The notes beneath the pieces were generated by a model. It had not been told where the DNA came from. It saw only the letters and a list, made by a program, of their open reading frames with translations, and did not search any database. Positions 51,560 to 62,657 of a stretch of DNA of 64,000 nucleotides are shown in pieces (positions within the stretch are counted from its first letter, which is position 1; each line of letters opens with the position of its first letter). Made by a program: the position numbers and the translations under genes. Origin of the DNA: Microbispora oryzae (GTDB lineage Bacteria > Actinomycetota > Actinomycetes > Streptosporangiales > Streptosporangiaceae); the NCBI RefSeq assembly GCF_017896165.1, contig NZ_JAFCNB010000007.1:248001-312000 (forward strand). The letters are read 5' to 3'.

Positions 51560-51588
51560 GGGCGGGCGCCGGCACTCGGCGCCCGCCC
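51560..51588 (+). terminator. Perfect 12-bp hairpin between rpsB and tsf
   Basis: GGGCGGGCGCCG pairs with CGGCGCCCGCCC around GCACT, without a T-run. Between rpsB and tsf such hairpins usually act as partial terminators or RNA-processing sites that set the S2:EF-Ts ratio. Confidence 0.65.
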
Positions 51589-51602
51589 CCATGACGACCA
51601 GC

Positions 51603-51630
51603 ATTCGGGTCCAGAGAATTCGGGTCCAGA
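51603..51630 (+). repeat. 13-bp direct repeat before tsf
   Basis: ATTCGGGTCCAGA occurs at 51603 and 51618 (15-bp period), immediately upstream of the tsf ribosome binding site GAGGAA. Its role is unknown; it could be a recent local duplication. Confidence 0.75.
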
Positions 51631-51645
51631 AGAGGAACTTGGACA

Positions 51646-53299
<1,654 letters not shown>

Positions 53300-53308
53300 G
53301 GAGCCGCA

Positions 53309-53866
53309 GTGATCGACGAAACCCTCTTCGAGGCCGAGGAGAAGATGGACAAGGCGGTGACGGTCGCCAAGGACGATTTCGCGGGCATCCGCACCGGCCG
53401 CATCACCCCCTCCGTGTTCAACAAGATCAGCGTGGACTACTACGGGTCGCCCACGCCGATCCAGCAGCTCGCGTCCTTCCACGTGCCCGAGGCGCGCATG
53501 GTCCTTGTCCAGCCGTACGACAAGAGCTCTCTGAACACGATCGAGAAGGCCATCCGCGACAGCGACCTCGGAGTCAACCCCGGCAACGACGGTTCCGTGA
53601 TCCGGGTGGTGTTCCCCGAGCTGTCGGAGGAACGCCGCAAGGAGTACATCAAGGTCGTCCGGAACAAGGCCGAGAATGGCCGCGTCGCGGTGCGTAACAT
53701 CCGTCGCCACGCGAAGGAGGTCCTCGACAAGCTCGTCAAGGAAGGCGAGGCGGGCGAGGACGAGGTGCACCGCGCGGTGAAGGAGCTCGACGACCTCACC
53801 CAGAAGCATGTCGCGAAGATCGACGAGCTGCTGAAGCACAAGGAAGCCGAGCTGCTGGAGGTCTGA
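53309..53866 (+). CDS. frr: Ribosome recycling factor
   Basis: A 185-residue RRF with the characteristic three-helix-bundle sequences: [41 protein letters not shown] and [13 protein letters not shown]. The region [20 protein letters not shown] is also present. It splits post-termination ribosomes together with EF-G. The GTG start is 9 nt after pyrH. A long inverted repeat follows the gene. Confidence 0.97.
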   Translation: MIDETLFEAEEKMDKAVTVAKDDFAGIRTGRITPSVFNKISVDYYGSPTPIQQLASFHVPEARMVLVQPYDKSSLNTIEKAIRDSDLGVNPGNDGSVIRVVFPELSEERRKEYIKVVRNKAENGRVAVRNIRRHAKEVLDKLVKEGEAGEDEVHRAVKELDDLTQKHVAKIDELLKHKEAELLEV

Positions 53867-53914
53867 GGACCCGGTCCGGCGGGGCGACGCTCCGGCCAGG
53901 CCGAACGGCACGAC

Positions 53915-53962
53915 CGTGATCCTTGTGCCGCACTGCGTGGAGCATGCGGCACAAGGATCACG
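53915..53962. terminator. 18-bp perfect inverted repeat between frr and cdsA
   Basis: CGTGATCCTTGTGCCGCA and its exact complement are separated by 12 nt that can extend the stem by three further pairs. There is no T-run. It starts 48 nt after frr and ends 22 nt before the chosen cdsA start. It looks like a U-less terminator or a mobile palindromic element. Confidence 0.7.
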
Positions 53963-53984
53963 CGTATACAGAGAGTGGGACGCT

Positions 53985-54920
53985 GTGGACGGAACGGCTG
54001 CCGCGGACGATCGAGACTCGTCCGAGGGCACGGCACACCCGTCGAGCAACGGGCGCGGACCGGCAGACCTGCCGGGCAAGGGCGACCCGCCGGGCAAGGG
54101 CGACGGGGGCCGGATCCGGACCGGGCGGAACCTGCCGGCCGCGGTCGCCGTCGGCGTCGCGCTCGGGGTGGTGGTCATCGGCTCCCTCTACGTCGTCAAG
54201 GTCGCCTTCCTCATCGTGGTCCTGGCGGCGGTCGGGCTTGGCGTGCACGAGCTGAGCAAGGCCCTGGGCAGCCGAGGGATCCGGGTGCCGCTGGTCCCGC
54301 TGCTCGCCGGCACGGCCTGCATGATCGTCGGACCGTACTGGGCGGGGACCACCTTCCTCGTCGGCGCGTTCGCCGTGACGGTGATGGTGCTGCTGGCCTG
54401 GCGCATGTTCCAAGGCGTCGAGGGTTACGTCAGAGACGCGACCGCCAGTCTGTTCATCGCGGTCTACCCGTCGCTGGTCGCCGGATTCGTACCGTTGCTC
54501 CTCGCCTCGGACGACGGCGCCGACCGGGTGATCATCTTCATCGCGGTTACGGTCTGCAGCGACATCGGGGGATACTTCGCCGGCATCCTGTTCGGCCGGA
54601 ACCCGATGTCGCCCGTCATCAGCCCGAAGAAGACCTGGGAGGGCTTCGCCGGATCGGCACTCGCCTGCGTCGTGGGAGGGGCGTTACTTGTCCGGTTCCT
54701 GCTCGACGGCGAGCTCTGGCAGGGGGCGATCGTCGGCGCGGTCGCCGTCGTCTGCGCCACCCTGGGCGACCTGATCGAGTCGGTCATCAAGCGTGACCTC
54801 GGCATCAAGGACATGGGCACCCTGCTGCCCGGCCACGGCGGCGTGATGGACCGCCTGGACTCGCTGCTCTTCACGCTGGTCCCGGTCTGGCTGCTGCTGA
54901 CGCTCCTGGTGCCCGCCTGA
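53985..54920 (+). CDS. cdsA: Phosphatidate cytidylyltransferase
   Basis: A 311-residue membrane enzyme making CDP-diacylglycerol for phospholipid synthesis. After a hydrophilic, Gly/Lys/Asp-rich N-terminus of about 45 residues come about eight membrane segments. The CDP-alcohol signature lies at the C-terminus (LGDLIESVIKRDLGIKDMG, then LLPGHGGVMDRLDS), and SPKKTWEGFAGS precedes it. The start is uncertain; I use the GTG just after the inverted repeat, because the longer frame would begin inside the repeat. Confidence 0.94.
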   Translation: MDGTAAADDRDSSEGTAHPSSNGRGPADLPGKGDPPGKGDGGRIRTGRNLPAAVAVGVALGVVVIGSLYVVKVAFLIVVLAAVGLGVHELSKALGSRGIRVPLVPLLAGTACMIVGPYWAGTTFLVGAFAVTVMVLLAWRMFQGVEGYVRDATASLFIAVYPSLVAGFVPLLLASDDGADRVIIFIAVTVCSDIGGYFAGILFGRNPMSPVISPKKTWEGFAGSALACVVGGALLVRFLLDGELWQGAIVGAVAVVCATLGDLIESVIKRDLGIKDMGTLLPGHGGVMDRLDSLLFTLVPVWLLLTLLVPA

Positions 54921-54944
54921 CTCCGTCGCCCGCCGGTCTACGGG

Positions 54945-55994
54945 TCAGATCCTGGTGTGCACGGCGAGGCGTTCGCTGATCACCTCATGGCCTCTGTCCG
55001 CGACGAGGCGCAGCTCCACGTCGGTCAACGGGATCAGCCAGAGCCACCGCACGGCGTCACCCCCGAACATGAAGCCGTTCGTCTCCGGGACTCCGGGAGG
55101 GTCGGCCAGCATGATCACACCTTGTAGCTCCTGTTCGCCCTGCCCGAGGCTCAGGGGGAACGTTCCCGGCCGCTGGAACCAGCGGGCCGTATGGCCGTGC
55201 CCGAGCCAGGTGACCGACCGCCACGGGTACTGGCCCAGCCACGCGAACACCCGGGCGGCGACCCGAGGATCCTGCCGGGTGGCCAGCGCGAGCTCGACGC
55301 GGCTCGACGTGTCGTAGCGCTCGGCGGTCGGCATCCGCTGGCAGCTCATCCCCACCGTTGAGAGCACGGTGAATCCCCGGCCGTCCCGCGGAGGGCGTTC
55401 ACTCACCCCCACCAAGGGCAGCCGGTCTCCGCTCACGTCCCAGTAACGCCCGGCCGGGCCCATCCTGCTGTCGAGATGGCCCATAACGAACTGCTGGAAG
55501 GATTCCCAGCTGCCCTCCGCGCGGCGCCAGTGCCAGTACGCCCGGGCCTTGGCCACCCTCGGCGACAGGCCCTCGAGCGCTTCGCTCAGGGACCAGGCGA
55601 ACGGCGACTCCCCGGCGGCGTCCCGCGCGTACCCCGGCATCCCACGGGCCATGTCCGCCCAGCCGGGGATGATCGCGAGCAACTCCTGGCGCTCGTACAG
55701 GGCGACGCCGTCACCCTCCTCGAACCACAGCACCGAGATTGCGGCCGGATCCAGGAGCGGAGTCCCCTCGGGACGTTTCGTACCGCCCACGGGCATCAGA
55801 GGCGGGAGCCCGGTGTTGGCTCTCACCAGATCGATGGTCGCCGGCGCGGGCACGTGGTTGGCCAGCCAGACCGCTCCGTGGACCGTGCCTCGGGCGTCGC
55901 GAAGGTAAGCTACCGAAGACGCCCGGTCCGTTTCGACCGTCAGAGTGCGGCTCCCGTAAGGGTTGGGGCTGGTGAGCACCGCTTCGATGGTCAC
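54945..55994 (-). CDS. SUFU-domain protein of unknown function
   Basis: A 349-residue protein. The C-terminal half resembles the bacterial suppressor-of-fused (SUFU) domain: GFTVLSTVGMSCQRMP, RVELALAT, YPWRSVTWLGHGHTARW, MLADPPGVPETNGF and VRWLWLIPLTDVELRL. The N-terminal half (IEAVLTSPNPYGSRTLTVET, SVLWFEEGDGVALYE, then LLAIIPGW) is typical of actinobacterial SUFU proteins. In bacteria the domain is often linked to immunity or polymorphic-toxin neighbourhoods, but no toxin is visible here. The GTG start has GGAGG 6 nt upstream. It lies between cdsA and rlmN on the opposite strand. Confidence 0.75.
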   Translation of the reverse strand: MTIEAVLTSPNPYGSRTLTVETDRASSVAYLRDARGTVHGAVWLANHVPAPATIDLVRANTGLPPLMPVGGTKRPEGTPLLDPAAISVLWFEEGDGVALYERQELLAIIPGWADMARGMPGYARDAAGESPFAWSLSEALEGLSPRVAKARAYWHWRRAEGSWESFQQFVMGHLDSRMGPAGRYWDVSGDRLPLVGVSERPPRDGRGFTVLSTVGMSCQRMPTAERYDTSSRVELALATRQDPRVAARVFAWLGQYPWRSVTWLGHGHTARWFQRPGTFPLSLGQGEQELQGVIMLADPPGVPETNGFMFGGDAVRWLWLIPLTDVELRLVADRGHEVISERLAVHTRI

Positions 55995-56091
55995 ACCTGA
56001 CCTCCGGGGTTCGCCGCCGGGATTTGACCGCCAGACCAGAATGTAGAGCCGCATCGGGCAGCCGTTAAGACCTCATCATCAGGAGTTTCGC

Positions 56092-57207
56092 GTGAGCGAG
56101 CAGCCGAAGGCCGGGCAGCTGACGTTGGTGGCGCCCCGCCGGGCCAAGCCCCAGCGCCATCTGGCCGACCTCACCATGGCCGAGCGCAGGGCAGCGGTGG
56201 TCGAACTGGGGGAGAAGCCCTTCCGAGCCGACCAGCTGTCGCGCCACTACTTCGCCAGGCTCACCGGCTCGCCCGAACAGATGACCGACCTGCCGGGTGA
56301 CAGCCGCGACCGGCTGGTCGAGCAGCTCATGCCGTCTCTGCTCACCTCCGTACGCGAGATCACCTGTGACGACGGGATGACCCGCAAGACGTTGTGGAAG
56401 CTGTTCGACGGGTCTCTCGTCGAGTCGGTGCTGATGCGTTATCCCGACCGGGTCACCATGTGCGTCTCCTCCCAAGCCGGTTGTGGCATGAACTGCCCGT
56501 TCTGCGCGACGGGTCAGGCGGGGCTCACCAGGAACATGTCCACGGCCGAGATCGTCGAGCAGGTCGTGGCCGGCGCCCGCGCCCTCGCCCGAGGCGACGT
56601 CCCCGGCGGGCCCGGAAGGATCTCCAACATCGTCTTCATGGGGATGGGAGAACCGATGGCCAACTACAAGGCCGTCGTCGGCGCCGTCCACCGGCTCGTC
56701 GACCCGGCGCCCGAAGGCCTCGGCATCTCCGCCCGTGGCGTGACCGTCTCCACGGTCGGTCTGGTGCCCGCGATCGAGAAGCTGTCCCGTGAAGGTCTCC
56801 CCGTCACCCTGGCCGTCTCGCTGCACGCGCCCGACGACGAACTGCGGGACACCCTGGTGCCGATCAACACCAGGTGGAAGGTCGCCGAGGTGCTCGACGC
56901 GGCATGGAACTACGCGGCCATCACCAAGCGCCGCATCTCCATCGAGTACGCCCTGATCAAGGACATCAACGACCAGGAGTGGCGGGCCGACCTGCTGGGC
57001 CGCCTCCTCAAGGGCAAGCTCGTCCACGTGAACCTGATCCCGCTCAACCCCACGCCCGGCTCCAAGTGGACCGCCTCTCGCCCGGAGGACGAGCGGGCGT
57101 TCGTCCGGAGGCTGGAGTTCCATGGCGTCCCCGTCACCGTTCGGGACACCCGTGGCCGGGAGATCGACGGCGCCTGCGGCCAGCTCGCCGCCGCCACGCC
57201 TGTCTGA
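56092..57207 (+). CDS. rlmN: Dual-specificity RNA methyltransferase RlmN
   Basis: A 371-residue radical-SAM enzyme making m2A2503 in 23S rRNA and m2A37 in tRNA. The CxxxCxxC cluster is in [51 protein letters not shown] and the conserved C-terminal Cys in IDGACGQL are all present, so it should be active. The GTG start gives [10 protein letters not shown]. It is the last gene of the conserved housekeeping run. Confidence 0.96.
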   Translation: MSEQPKAGQLTLVAPRRAKPQRHLADLTMAERRAAVVELGEKPFRADQLSRHYFARLTGSPEQMTDLPGDSRDRLVEQLMPSLLTSVREITCDDGMTRKTLWKLFDGSLVESVLMRYPDRVTMCVSSQAGCGMNCPFCATGQAGLTRNMSTAEIVEQVVAGARALARGDVPGGPGRISNIVFMGMGEPMANYKAVVGAVHRLVDPAPEGLGISARGVTVSTVGLVPAIEKLSREGLPVTLAVSLHAPDDELRDTLVPINTRWKVAEVLDAAWNYAAITKRRISIEYALIKDINDQEWRADLLGRLLKGKLVHVNLIPLNPTPGSKWTASRPEDERAFVRRLEFHGVPVTVRDTRGREIDGACGQLAAATPV

Positions 57208-57214
57208 GGGGCCT

Positions 57215-57883
57215 TCAGGGGCGAGTGCGACGGAGCCACGCGTAGGCGGCGATTCCGACGACGGGCCAGAGCAGTGACTGAACGGAGAGCAACGGGAGCC
57301 GGTCGGTCAGCAGGCCATGATGGGCGTCCCGCATCCAGGCCATCACGGGGACGGCGAGCCACTGCCCGACTGAGGTGGAGGTGCTGACCATCAACGTCAC
57401 CAGGTATCCGACGATCAAGGCGATGGTCGAGACGGCCGGTGACGGGAGGATCGGCCGGCTCGTCAGCGCTCCGAGCGCCACACCCGCCGTGATCGAAAAC
57501 ACGTGCAGGAGCACGCCGATCGCCAGCATGCCCGCGGTCGGATCCGCTGAGAGACGCGTCACCAGAGCGATCAGGGAGATCGACGCGAGCACGCCGGCGT
57601 ACGCGTAAGCGGCGAGCAGGCCGCTGAAGAGCTCGCCGCGACCGGTGGCGACCAGGGAGATCATCCGCTGTTCGTCCGGTTCCCGGTCCAGGAGCCCGCG
57701 TGCGCCCCAGGCGAACACGGGGATCAGCATCCCGGCCGAGTCGGCCATCGCGCCCAGCTCCTGACCCGCCGGGACGGGCGTCGCGTACATGATCGCGAGT
57801 AGTGGCAGGAGCCCGATGAAGGGCTGGAGCGCCCGATGCGAGGCGATGTACCCCACAAGACGGAACCTGGCCAGTGCGATCAT
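57215..57883 (-). CDS. Membrane protein, putative ABC transporter permease subunit
   Basis: A 222-residue hydrophobic protein with about six membrane segments (for example ALQPFIGLLPLLAIMYAT, GMLAIGVLLHVFSITAGVAL, VSTIALIVGYLVTLM, LLWPVVGIAAYAWL). It has no recognisable family motif. The start overlaps the stop of the ATPase gene (ATGA), which makes it the membrane partner of that ATPase. Substrate and direction (probably export) are unknown. Confidence 0.8.
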   Translation of the reverse strand: MIALARFRLVGYIASHRALQPFIGLLPLLAIMYATPVPAGQELGAMADSAGMLIPVFAWGARGLLDREPDEQRMISLVATGRGELFSGLLAAYAYAGVLASISLIALVTRLSADPTAGMLAIGVLLHVFSITAGVALGALTSRPILPSPAVSTIALIVGYLVTLMVSTSTSVGQWLAVPVMAWMRDAHHGLLTDRLPLLSVQSLLWPVVGIAAYAWLRRTRP

Positions 57884-58725
57884 TCCGCCGCCTCGGGTAG
57901 GGGAGTGTCCTGGTTCGCCGGTCCGCCGGAGTCCATGTCGACCCGATATCCCTCCGCCCGGAGGCGGTCGGCCAGCCCCGTCGCTTCGGCCGCGGGCACC
58001 TCGACCCGCAGCACGGCCGCCCGCACCGTCGACGAGACCGCACGCCCGGCACCTGCGGGAGAGGCGCCCCCGGAGGAGGCGCCCGGGGACCCTACGAGGG
58101 TCTCCACACGCGTGGAATCCGTGGAATCCAAGGCGCGCACCGCCCCGTCGCGGACCTCGCAGCGGCGCAGGCCGGGGAAGGCGCGCAGATCTCCCTGGTG
58201 GTCGCTCACCACGACGATCCCGCCGCGGGCGGAGACCTCGCCGACGACGCGCGGCAATTCGGCGCGTGTGGCGGTGTCGAGACCGGCGAACGGCTCGTCG
58301 AGGATCAGCAGCCCCGGACGACACAGAAGCGCCTGGGCGAGGCCGACCTTGTGCGCGCTCCCCTTGGACAGATCGGGCAGCCGCTGGTCCAGCAGGTGGG
58401 CCATCCCGAGCCGCTCCGACCACTCGCCGACGACAGCCGGGTCCGCACGCCGGACGGCGGCCATGTGGCGCAGATAGGAGCTCACGGTGAACGGCTGGTC
58501 GGCGGGGAAGCGCTCGGGGGCGTAGCCCACGACGGGCGGCCGGTCCTCGATCGCGCCCCGCACCGGTCTGAGCAGCCCGGCCAGCAGGCGGAGCAGCGTC
58601 GACTTGCCCGTGCCGTTGGGCCCGACCACCTCGACGACGTCGCCCTCGGCGAGGGAGAGTTCCGCCCCGGACAACACCCACGGAGCCCGCCGCCCATAGC
58701 GGAAGGAGAGATTCGCGACCCGCAT
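57880..58725 (-). CDS. ABC transporter ATP-binding protein
   Basis: A 281-residue ATPase with Walker A VGPNGTGKSTLLRLLAGL (residues about 34-51), a divergent signature LSKGSAHKVGLAQAL in place of LSGGQ, Walker B LLILDEPFAGLD and the switch VVSDHQGD with His. After the domain, a Ser/Gly-rich linker leads to about 60 residues ending LRAEGYRVDMDSGG. The weak LSKG signature is a feature of small actinobacterial two-gene exporters. It is divergent from the M1 peptidase. Confidence 0.9.
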   Translation of the reverse strand: MRVANLSFRYGRRAPWVLSGAELSLAEGDVVEVVGPNGTGKSTLLRLLAGLLRPVRGAIEDRPPVVGYAPERFPADQPFTVSSYLRHMAAVRRADPAVVGEWSERLGMAHLLDQRLPDLSKGSAHKVGLAQALLCRPGLLILDEPFAGLDTATRAELPRVVGEVSARGGIVVVSDHQGDLRAFPGLRRCEVRDGAVRALDSTDSTRVETLVGSPGASSGGASPAGAGRAVSSTVRAAVLRVEVPAAEATGLADRLRAEGYRVDMDSGGPANQDTPLPEAAE

Positions 58726-58858
58726 AGGTTTGTGAGCCTAGCCGCCGCACGCGTCGCCCGCGATCACGAGTTTCCCTGAGGCGGCACATCCCGAGACGGC
58801 CCTGAGCCGCAAACCGGAAAATCCCCAAATTACCCCCGCAATGCACCACGATAGGGGC

Positions 58859-60259
58859 ATGTTTCCCCGATTGATCTCCCTCGCGGCGCTCGCCGCGGTC
58901 TCCCTTCCCCTGATCGCCCCGGCCGGCGCGTCCGCGGCCACCGCCCGGACCGAGACGTTCAAGCCGGGCTCGGCGGGCCTCGGCGACCCGTACTTCCCCC
59001 ACGCCGGGAACGGCGGTTACGACGTCGGCCATTACGACATCAAGCTGCGCTTCACCCCGAAGTCGCACCACTTGACGGCCACCACCACGATCACGGCCAC
59101 GGCGACCGCCGATCTCTCCCGGTTCAACCTCGACTACTCGGGCCCGAAGATCACCAAGGTCGAGGTGAACGGCACGCGGGCCTCCTACAGGCGCACGGGT
59201 CAGGAACTCGTCGTCACCCCGCGCCACGGTCTCGCCTCCGGCAGCCAATTCACCGTGGAGGTCTCCTACGCCGGGACGCCCAAGCCCATCAAGGACAAGG
59301 CGCTCGGCCTGGAGGGCTGGATCAACACCAAGGACGGCGCCACGGTCGTGTCCGAGCCGGACGGTGCCCGCAGCTGGTTCCCCGCGAACGACAACCCCCA
59401 GGACAAGGCGACCTTCACCTTCCACGTCTCGGTGCCCGTCGGCGTCACCGTCCTGGCGAACGGCGAGCCGAAGAACGCCGGCATCGTCGGCGTCCGCCAT
59501 GGCTACACGACGTCGAAGTGGGAGATGAGTCACCCCATGGCGACCTACCTCGCCATGGTCGCCATCGGGAAGTTCAAGGTCACCGAGGGCATGGTCGCCG
59601 GAGTGCCCAGCATCACGGCCTACGACCCGGCCGTCGCCAAGAAGTCGAAGTACCTCCACCGGACGACGGAGAAGGCCGTCCAGTGGGAGTCCAAGGTGTT
59701 CGGCCCGTACCCGTTCTCCTCCACCGGCGGCATCGGCGACAAGCTCGGCGTGGGGTACGCGCTGGAGACCCAGGGCAGGCCGGTGTACGACGGCGGCCCC
59801 GGCGAGGATCTGGAGATCGTCCACGAGCTGGCCCACCAGTGGTTCGGCGACAGCGTGGGCCTGCGGAGCTGGAAGGACATCTGGCTCAACGAGGGCTTCG
59901 CGTCGTACGCCGAATGGCTCTACGAGGAGCAGCACGGCGGCCCGTCCGCCCAGAAGACCTTCGACAAGTACTACAAGCAGAAGGCCCACTTCTGGGACCT
60001 CAAGACGGGCAACCCGGGCCGGAAGGACATGTTCGACTGGAACGCCGTCTACCTGCGCGGCGCCATGACGCTGCACGCCCTGCGCGTGAAGATCGGTGAC
60101 GACGTGTTCTTCCCGATGCTGAAGACGTGGACCGAGGAGCACAGGCACGGCACGGTGACCACGCGCGACTTCGTGGAGCTCGCGGAGCGGTCGTCGGGGC
60201 AGGACCTCGACCCGTTCTTCGACGCCTGGCTCTACACAGCGGCCAAGCCGAAGCTCTAG
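58859..60259 (+). CDS. Secreted M1-family metallopeptidase
   Basis: A 466-residue extracellular zinc peptidase. The Sec signal ([20 protein letters not shown], then PAGASA) is followed by the M1 N-terminal beta domain. The gluzincin domain has the exopeptidase-like loop [15 protein letters not shown] and the zinc site [11 protein letters not shown] with the third ligand in NEGFAS, 18 residues later. The C-terminal ERAP-like domain is absent, as is usual for this secreted subgroup. An ATG six codons upstream is an alternative start; neither has a good ribosome binding site. Confidence 0.93.
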   Translation: MFPRLISLAALAAVSLPLIAPAGASAATARTETFKPGSAGLGDPYFPHAGNGGYDVGHYDIKLRFTPKSHHLTATTTITATATADLSRFNLDYSGPKITKVEVNGTRASYRRTGQELVVTPRHGLASGSQFTVEVSYAGTPKPIKDKALGLEGWINTKDGATVVSEPDGARSWFPANDNPQDKATFTFHVSVPVGVTVLANGEPKNAGIVGVRHGYTTSKWEMSHPMATYLAMVAIGKFKVTEGMVAGVPSITAYDPAVAKKSKYLHRTTEKAVQWESKVFGPYPFSSTGGIGDKLGVGYALETQGRPVYDGGPGEDLEIVHELAHQWFGDSVGLRSWKDIWLNEGFASYAEWLYEEQHGGPSAQKTFDKYYKQKAHFWDLKTGNPGRKDMFDWNAVYLRGAMTLHALRVKIGDDVFFPMLKTWTEEHRHGTVTTRDFVELAERSSGQDLDPFFDAWLYTAAKPKL

Positions 60260-60318
60260 GCGCGCCGCCCGGTCCCGCTGAGAAGGTAGACAGGACGTCG
60301 AGAAGGGAGGCGCCGAAC

Positions 60319-61287
60319 ATGACGGAGCCCCGGGGGCCGGTGGACTCCTCGCGCGTTCCGCGCTTCGCCGGTCCGGCGACCTTCGCCCGGCTGCCGCGCC
60401 TCGACGAGGTGGGCCGCGCCGACGTCGCGGTGCTGGGCGTGCCGTTCGACAGCGGGGTGTCCTACCGGCCGGGCGCGCGCTTCGGCCCGGCCGCCGTGCG
60501 CGAGGCCAGCCGCCTGCTGCGGCCGTACAACCCGGGGCTGGACGTCTCGCCGTTCGCGGTCGCGCAGGTCGCCGACGCGGGGGACGTCGCGTGCAACCCC
60601 TTCGACATCGGGGAGGCCGTGGAGACCGTCGAGCGGGCGGCGGCGGATCTGATGGCGCCGGGCACCCGCCTGGTCGTCGTCGGTGGTGACCACACCATCG
60701 CGCTGCCGCTGCTGCGCGCCGCCGCCCGGCTCCACGGCCCTGTCGCGCTGCTCCACTTCGACGCCCACCTCGACACGTGGGACACCTACTTCGGCGCGGA
60801 GTACACCCACGGAACGCCGTTCCGGCGGGCCGTCGAGGAGGGCCTCCTCGACACCGAGGCGCTCAGCCACGTGGGCACCCGCGGCCCGCTCTACGGCAAG
60901 CAGGACCTCGACGACGACCGGCGCATGGGATTCGGCGTCGTGACCAGCGCCGACGTGATGCGCCGGGGGGTCGACGAGGTGACCGCCGCGCTGCGGGACC
61001 GGATCGGCGACCGGCCGCTCTACGTCTCGGTCGACATCGACGTGCTCGACCCGGCGCACGCGCCGGGCACCGGCACACCGGAGGCGGGCGGCCTGACGAG
61101 CCGCGAACTGCTGGAGATCCTGCGCGGGCTCGCCGGGTGCCGGCTCGTCGGCGGCGACGTCGTCGAGGTGGCCCCGGCGTACGACCACGCCGAGATCACC
61201 TCGGTGGCCGCCTCGCACGTGGCCTACGATCTGGTGAGCCTGCTCGCGCTCGGAGCGGCCGGTGATCCACCGCGGGAGAGAACGTGA
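60319..61287 (+). CDS. speB: Agmatinase (ureohydrolase family)
   Basis: A 322-residue Mn2+-dependent ureohydrolase converting agmatine to putrescine and urea, or a related guanidino substrate. Metal ligands are in [22 protein letters not shown] and [40 protein letters not shown] is typical of agmatinases rather than arginases. GGGAGG lies 8 nt before the ATG. It overlaps the next gene (GTGA). A nearby aminobutyraldehyde dehydrogenase supports a putrescine-to-GABA route. Guanidinobutyrase is an alternative. Confidence 0.92.
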   Translation: MTEPRGPVDSSRVPRFAGPATFARLPRLDEVGRADVAVLGVPFDSGVSYRPGARFGPAAVREASRLLRPYNPGLDVSPFAVAQVADAGDVACNPFDIGEAVETVERAAADLMAPGTRLVVVGGDHTIALPLLRAAARLHGPVALLHFDAHLDTWDTYFGAEYTHGTPFRRAVEEGLLDTEALSHVGTRGPLYGKQDLDDDRRMGFGVVTSADVMRRGVDEVTAALRDRIGDRPLYVSVDIDVLDPAHAPGTGTPEAGGLTSRELLEILRGLAGCRLVGGDVVEVAPAYDHAEITSVAASHVAYDLVSLLALGAAGDPPRERT

Positions 61288-61943
61288 TCGTCGACCTGTC
61301 GGCGCCCGTCGAGACCGGGATGCCCGTCTACCCGGGGGACCCCGAGGTGGTCCTCACCCCGGCGCTGACGGCCGCGGCCGACGGCGTGAACGTCCTCGCC
61401 CTGCATCTCGGGTCGCAGTCGGGCACGCACGTGGACGCGCCGTACCACCTGGACGACGCGCTTCCCACGCTCGACGATCTCCCGCTCGAGCGCTTCGTCG
61501 GCCCGGCGGCGGTGGCCGACGCGCGGGGCCTGGCACCCCGCTCGCCCGTCCCGCCGGAGGCGGTCGCCCCGCATCTCGCCCCCGGCGTGATTTTGCTGAT
61601 CGCCACGGGCTGGTCGGCGCACTGGGGAACCGATCACTACCTCGCGCACCCGTGGCTGGCGCCGGAGACGGCCGAGCTCATCGTCGCGGCCGGGGTGCGG
61701 ACCGTCGGCGTCGACGCGCTCAGCGTGGACCCGACCCCGGCCGCGGACCTGCCTGCCCACCGGACGCTGTGCGGCGCGCACGCCGTCATCGCGGAGAACC
61801 TGCGCGACCTGGAGACGCTGCTCGACGCCCAGGCGGCCGGCCGGGCCATCGAGGCGTCGCTGCTGCCGATCCGGCTGCGCGGCGCCGACGGCGCCCCGGT
61901 GCGGGCGGTGGCCAGGATCGGCCCGCGCCAGTGCTCGCGTTAG
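61284..61943 (+). CDS. Cyclase/kynurenine-formamidase-like hydrolase
   Basis: A 219-residue metal-dependent hydrolase of the cyclase (PF04199) family. The motif [11 protein letters not shown] supplies the conserved HxD...H ligands, and [16 protein letters not shown] and [10 protein letters not shown] complete the fold. Family members hydrolyse N-formylkynurenine or related amides and lactones. Translational coupling to agmatinase suggests it works on an amide or formyl derivative in the same pathway, but no such function is established. Its stop codon overlaps that of the convergent Lrp gene. Confidence 0.87.
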   Translation: MIVDLSAPVETGMPVYPGDPEVVLTPALTAAADGVNVLALHLGSQSGTHVDAPYHLDDALPTLDDLPLERFVGPAAVADARGLAPRSPVPPEAVAPHLAPGVILLIATGWSAHWGTDHYLAHPWLAPETAELIVAAGVRTVGVDALSVDPTPAADLPAHRTLCGAHAVIAENLRDLETLLDAQAAGRAIEASLLPIRLRGADGAPVRAVARIGPRQCSR

Positions 61944-62428
61944 TGGGTGCCCCAGGAGTACGTCTGCTTGTGGAGCTTGAGATAGACGAACGTCTCCGTC
62001 GCGCGGACGCTCGGGATGGCTCTGATCTTGCCGAGGATCTCCAGCAGGTGGCTGTCGCCCTCGCAGACGACCTCGACCATGATGTCGACCGAGCCCGCGG
62101 TCAGCACGACGTAGTCGATCTCCTCGATCGAGGCCAGCTCGTCGGCGACCGACTCCAGGTCGCCCTCGCACTTGATCGAGATCATCGCCTGCCGGGGGAA
62201 GCCGAGCGTCAGCGGGTCGGTCACCGCGACGATCTGCATCACGCCCGAGTCCAGCAGCCGCTGCACGCGCTGGCGGACCGCCGCCTCCGACAACCCCACC
62301 GCCTTGCCTATCGCGGCGTACGGCTTGCGGCCGTCGGTCTGGAGCTGCTCGATGATCTGCTTGGAGATCTCGTCGAGAACGATGGGCCCACCCTTGGCGG
62401 CCGCGCGTACCTTCTGCGGAGTCGTCAT
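61940..62428 (-). CDS. Lrp/AsnC-family transcriptional regulator
   Basis: A 162-residue regulator. The helix-turn-helix (about residues 15-65) has LDEISKQIIEQLQTDGRKPY and VGLSEAAVRQRVQRLLDSGV; the RAM/AsnC ligand domain (about 85-155) has DYVVLTAGSVDIMVEVVC. It is divergent from the aminobutyraldehyde dehydrogenase gene and convergent with the agmatinase operon. It probably senses an amino acid or polyamine and controls the dehydrogenase through phased repeats upstream. The same pairing occurs in other actinomycetes. Confidence 0.93.
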   Translation of the reverse strand: MTTPQKVRAAAKGGPIVLDEISKQIIEQLQTDGRKPYAAIGKAVGLSEAAVRQRVQRLLDSGVMQIVAVTDPLTLGFPRQAMISIKCEGDLESVADELASIEEIDYVVLTAGSVDIMVEVVCEGDSHLLEILGKIRAIPSVRATETFVYLKLHKQTYSWGTH

Positions 62429-62499
62429 TCTAGGGGGGTGTCCTCTCTGGGCAGGGCGTGCCGGGGGAGCCCTGCCGGCCTCGTGTTACGCGGCTGTTC

Positions 62500-62534
62500 C
62501 TGACATGTTGCGGTTCGAGTCTGACACGTTGTCA
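62500..62534. promoter_or_regulatory. Phased repeats, probable Lrp-type operator
   Basis: CTGACATGTTG (62500) and CTGACACGTTG (62521) repeat with a 21-bp period, two helical turns. The second copy extends to a perfect 13-bp palindrome TGACA-CGT-TGTCA (62522-62534). The position in the 229-bp divergent region suits an Lrp/AsnC regulator acting on both genes. Confidence 0.6.
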
Positions 62535-62570
62535 GCTGAATCGCCCTTGTCAAGCGATTCCGTAGCAATT

Positions 62571-62579
62571 TGGTATCTT
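62571..62579 (+). promoter_or_regulatory. Candidate extended -10 for the dehydrogenase gene
   Basis: TGG followed by TATCTT forms an extended -10 motif (TGn-TATnnT) about 80 nt before the GTG start. A TTGTCA element lies 21 bp upstream, too far for a standard spacer, so recognition would depend on the extended -10. Confidence 0.45.
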
Positions 62580-62657
62580 AGCCACGAAATCCCTTGTTCA
62601 TGTTGTGTTTGTCTGCCAGAGTCGCGACAACTCAGCCACCTCACGAGGAGGCCAACG

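Noticed and set aside
53916..53918. GTG as start of cdsA
   Set aside because: It sits inside the left arm of the 18-bp inverted repeat and adds non-conserved residues.
54945..55994. SUFU-domain gene considered as an immunity protein of a toxin system
   Set aside because: No toxin, secretion-signal or polymorphic-toxin gene is adjacent; the neighbours are cdsA and rlmN.
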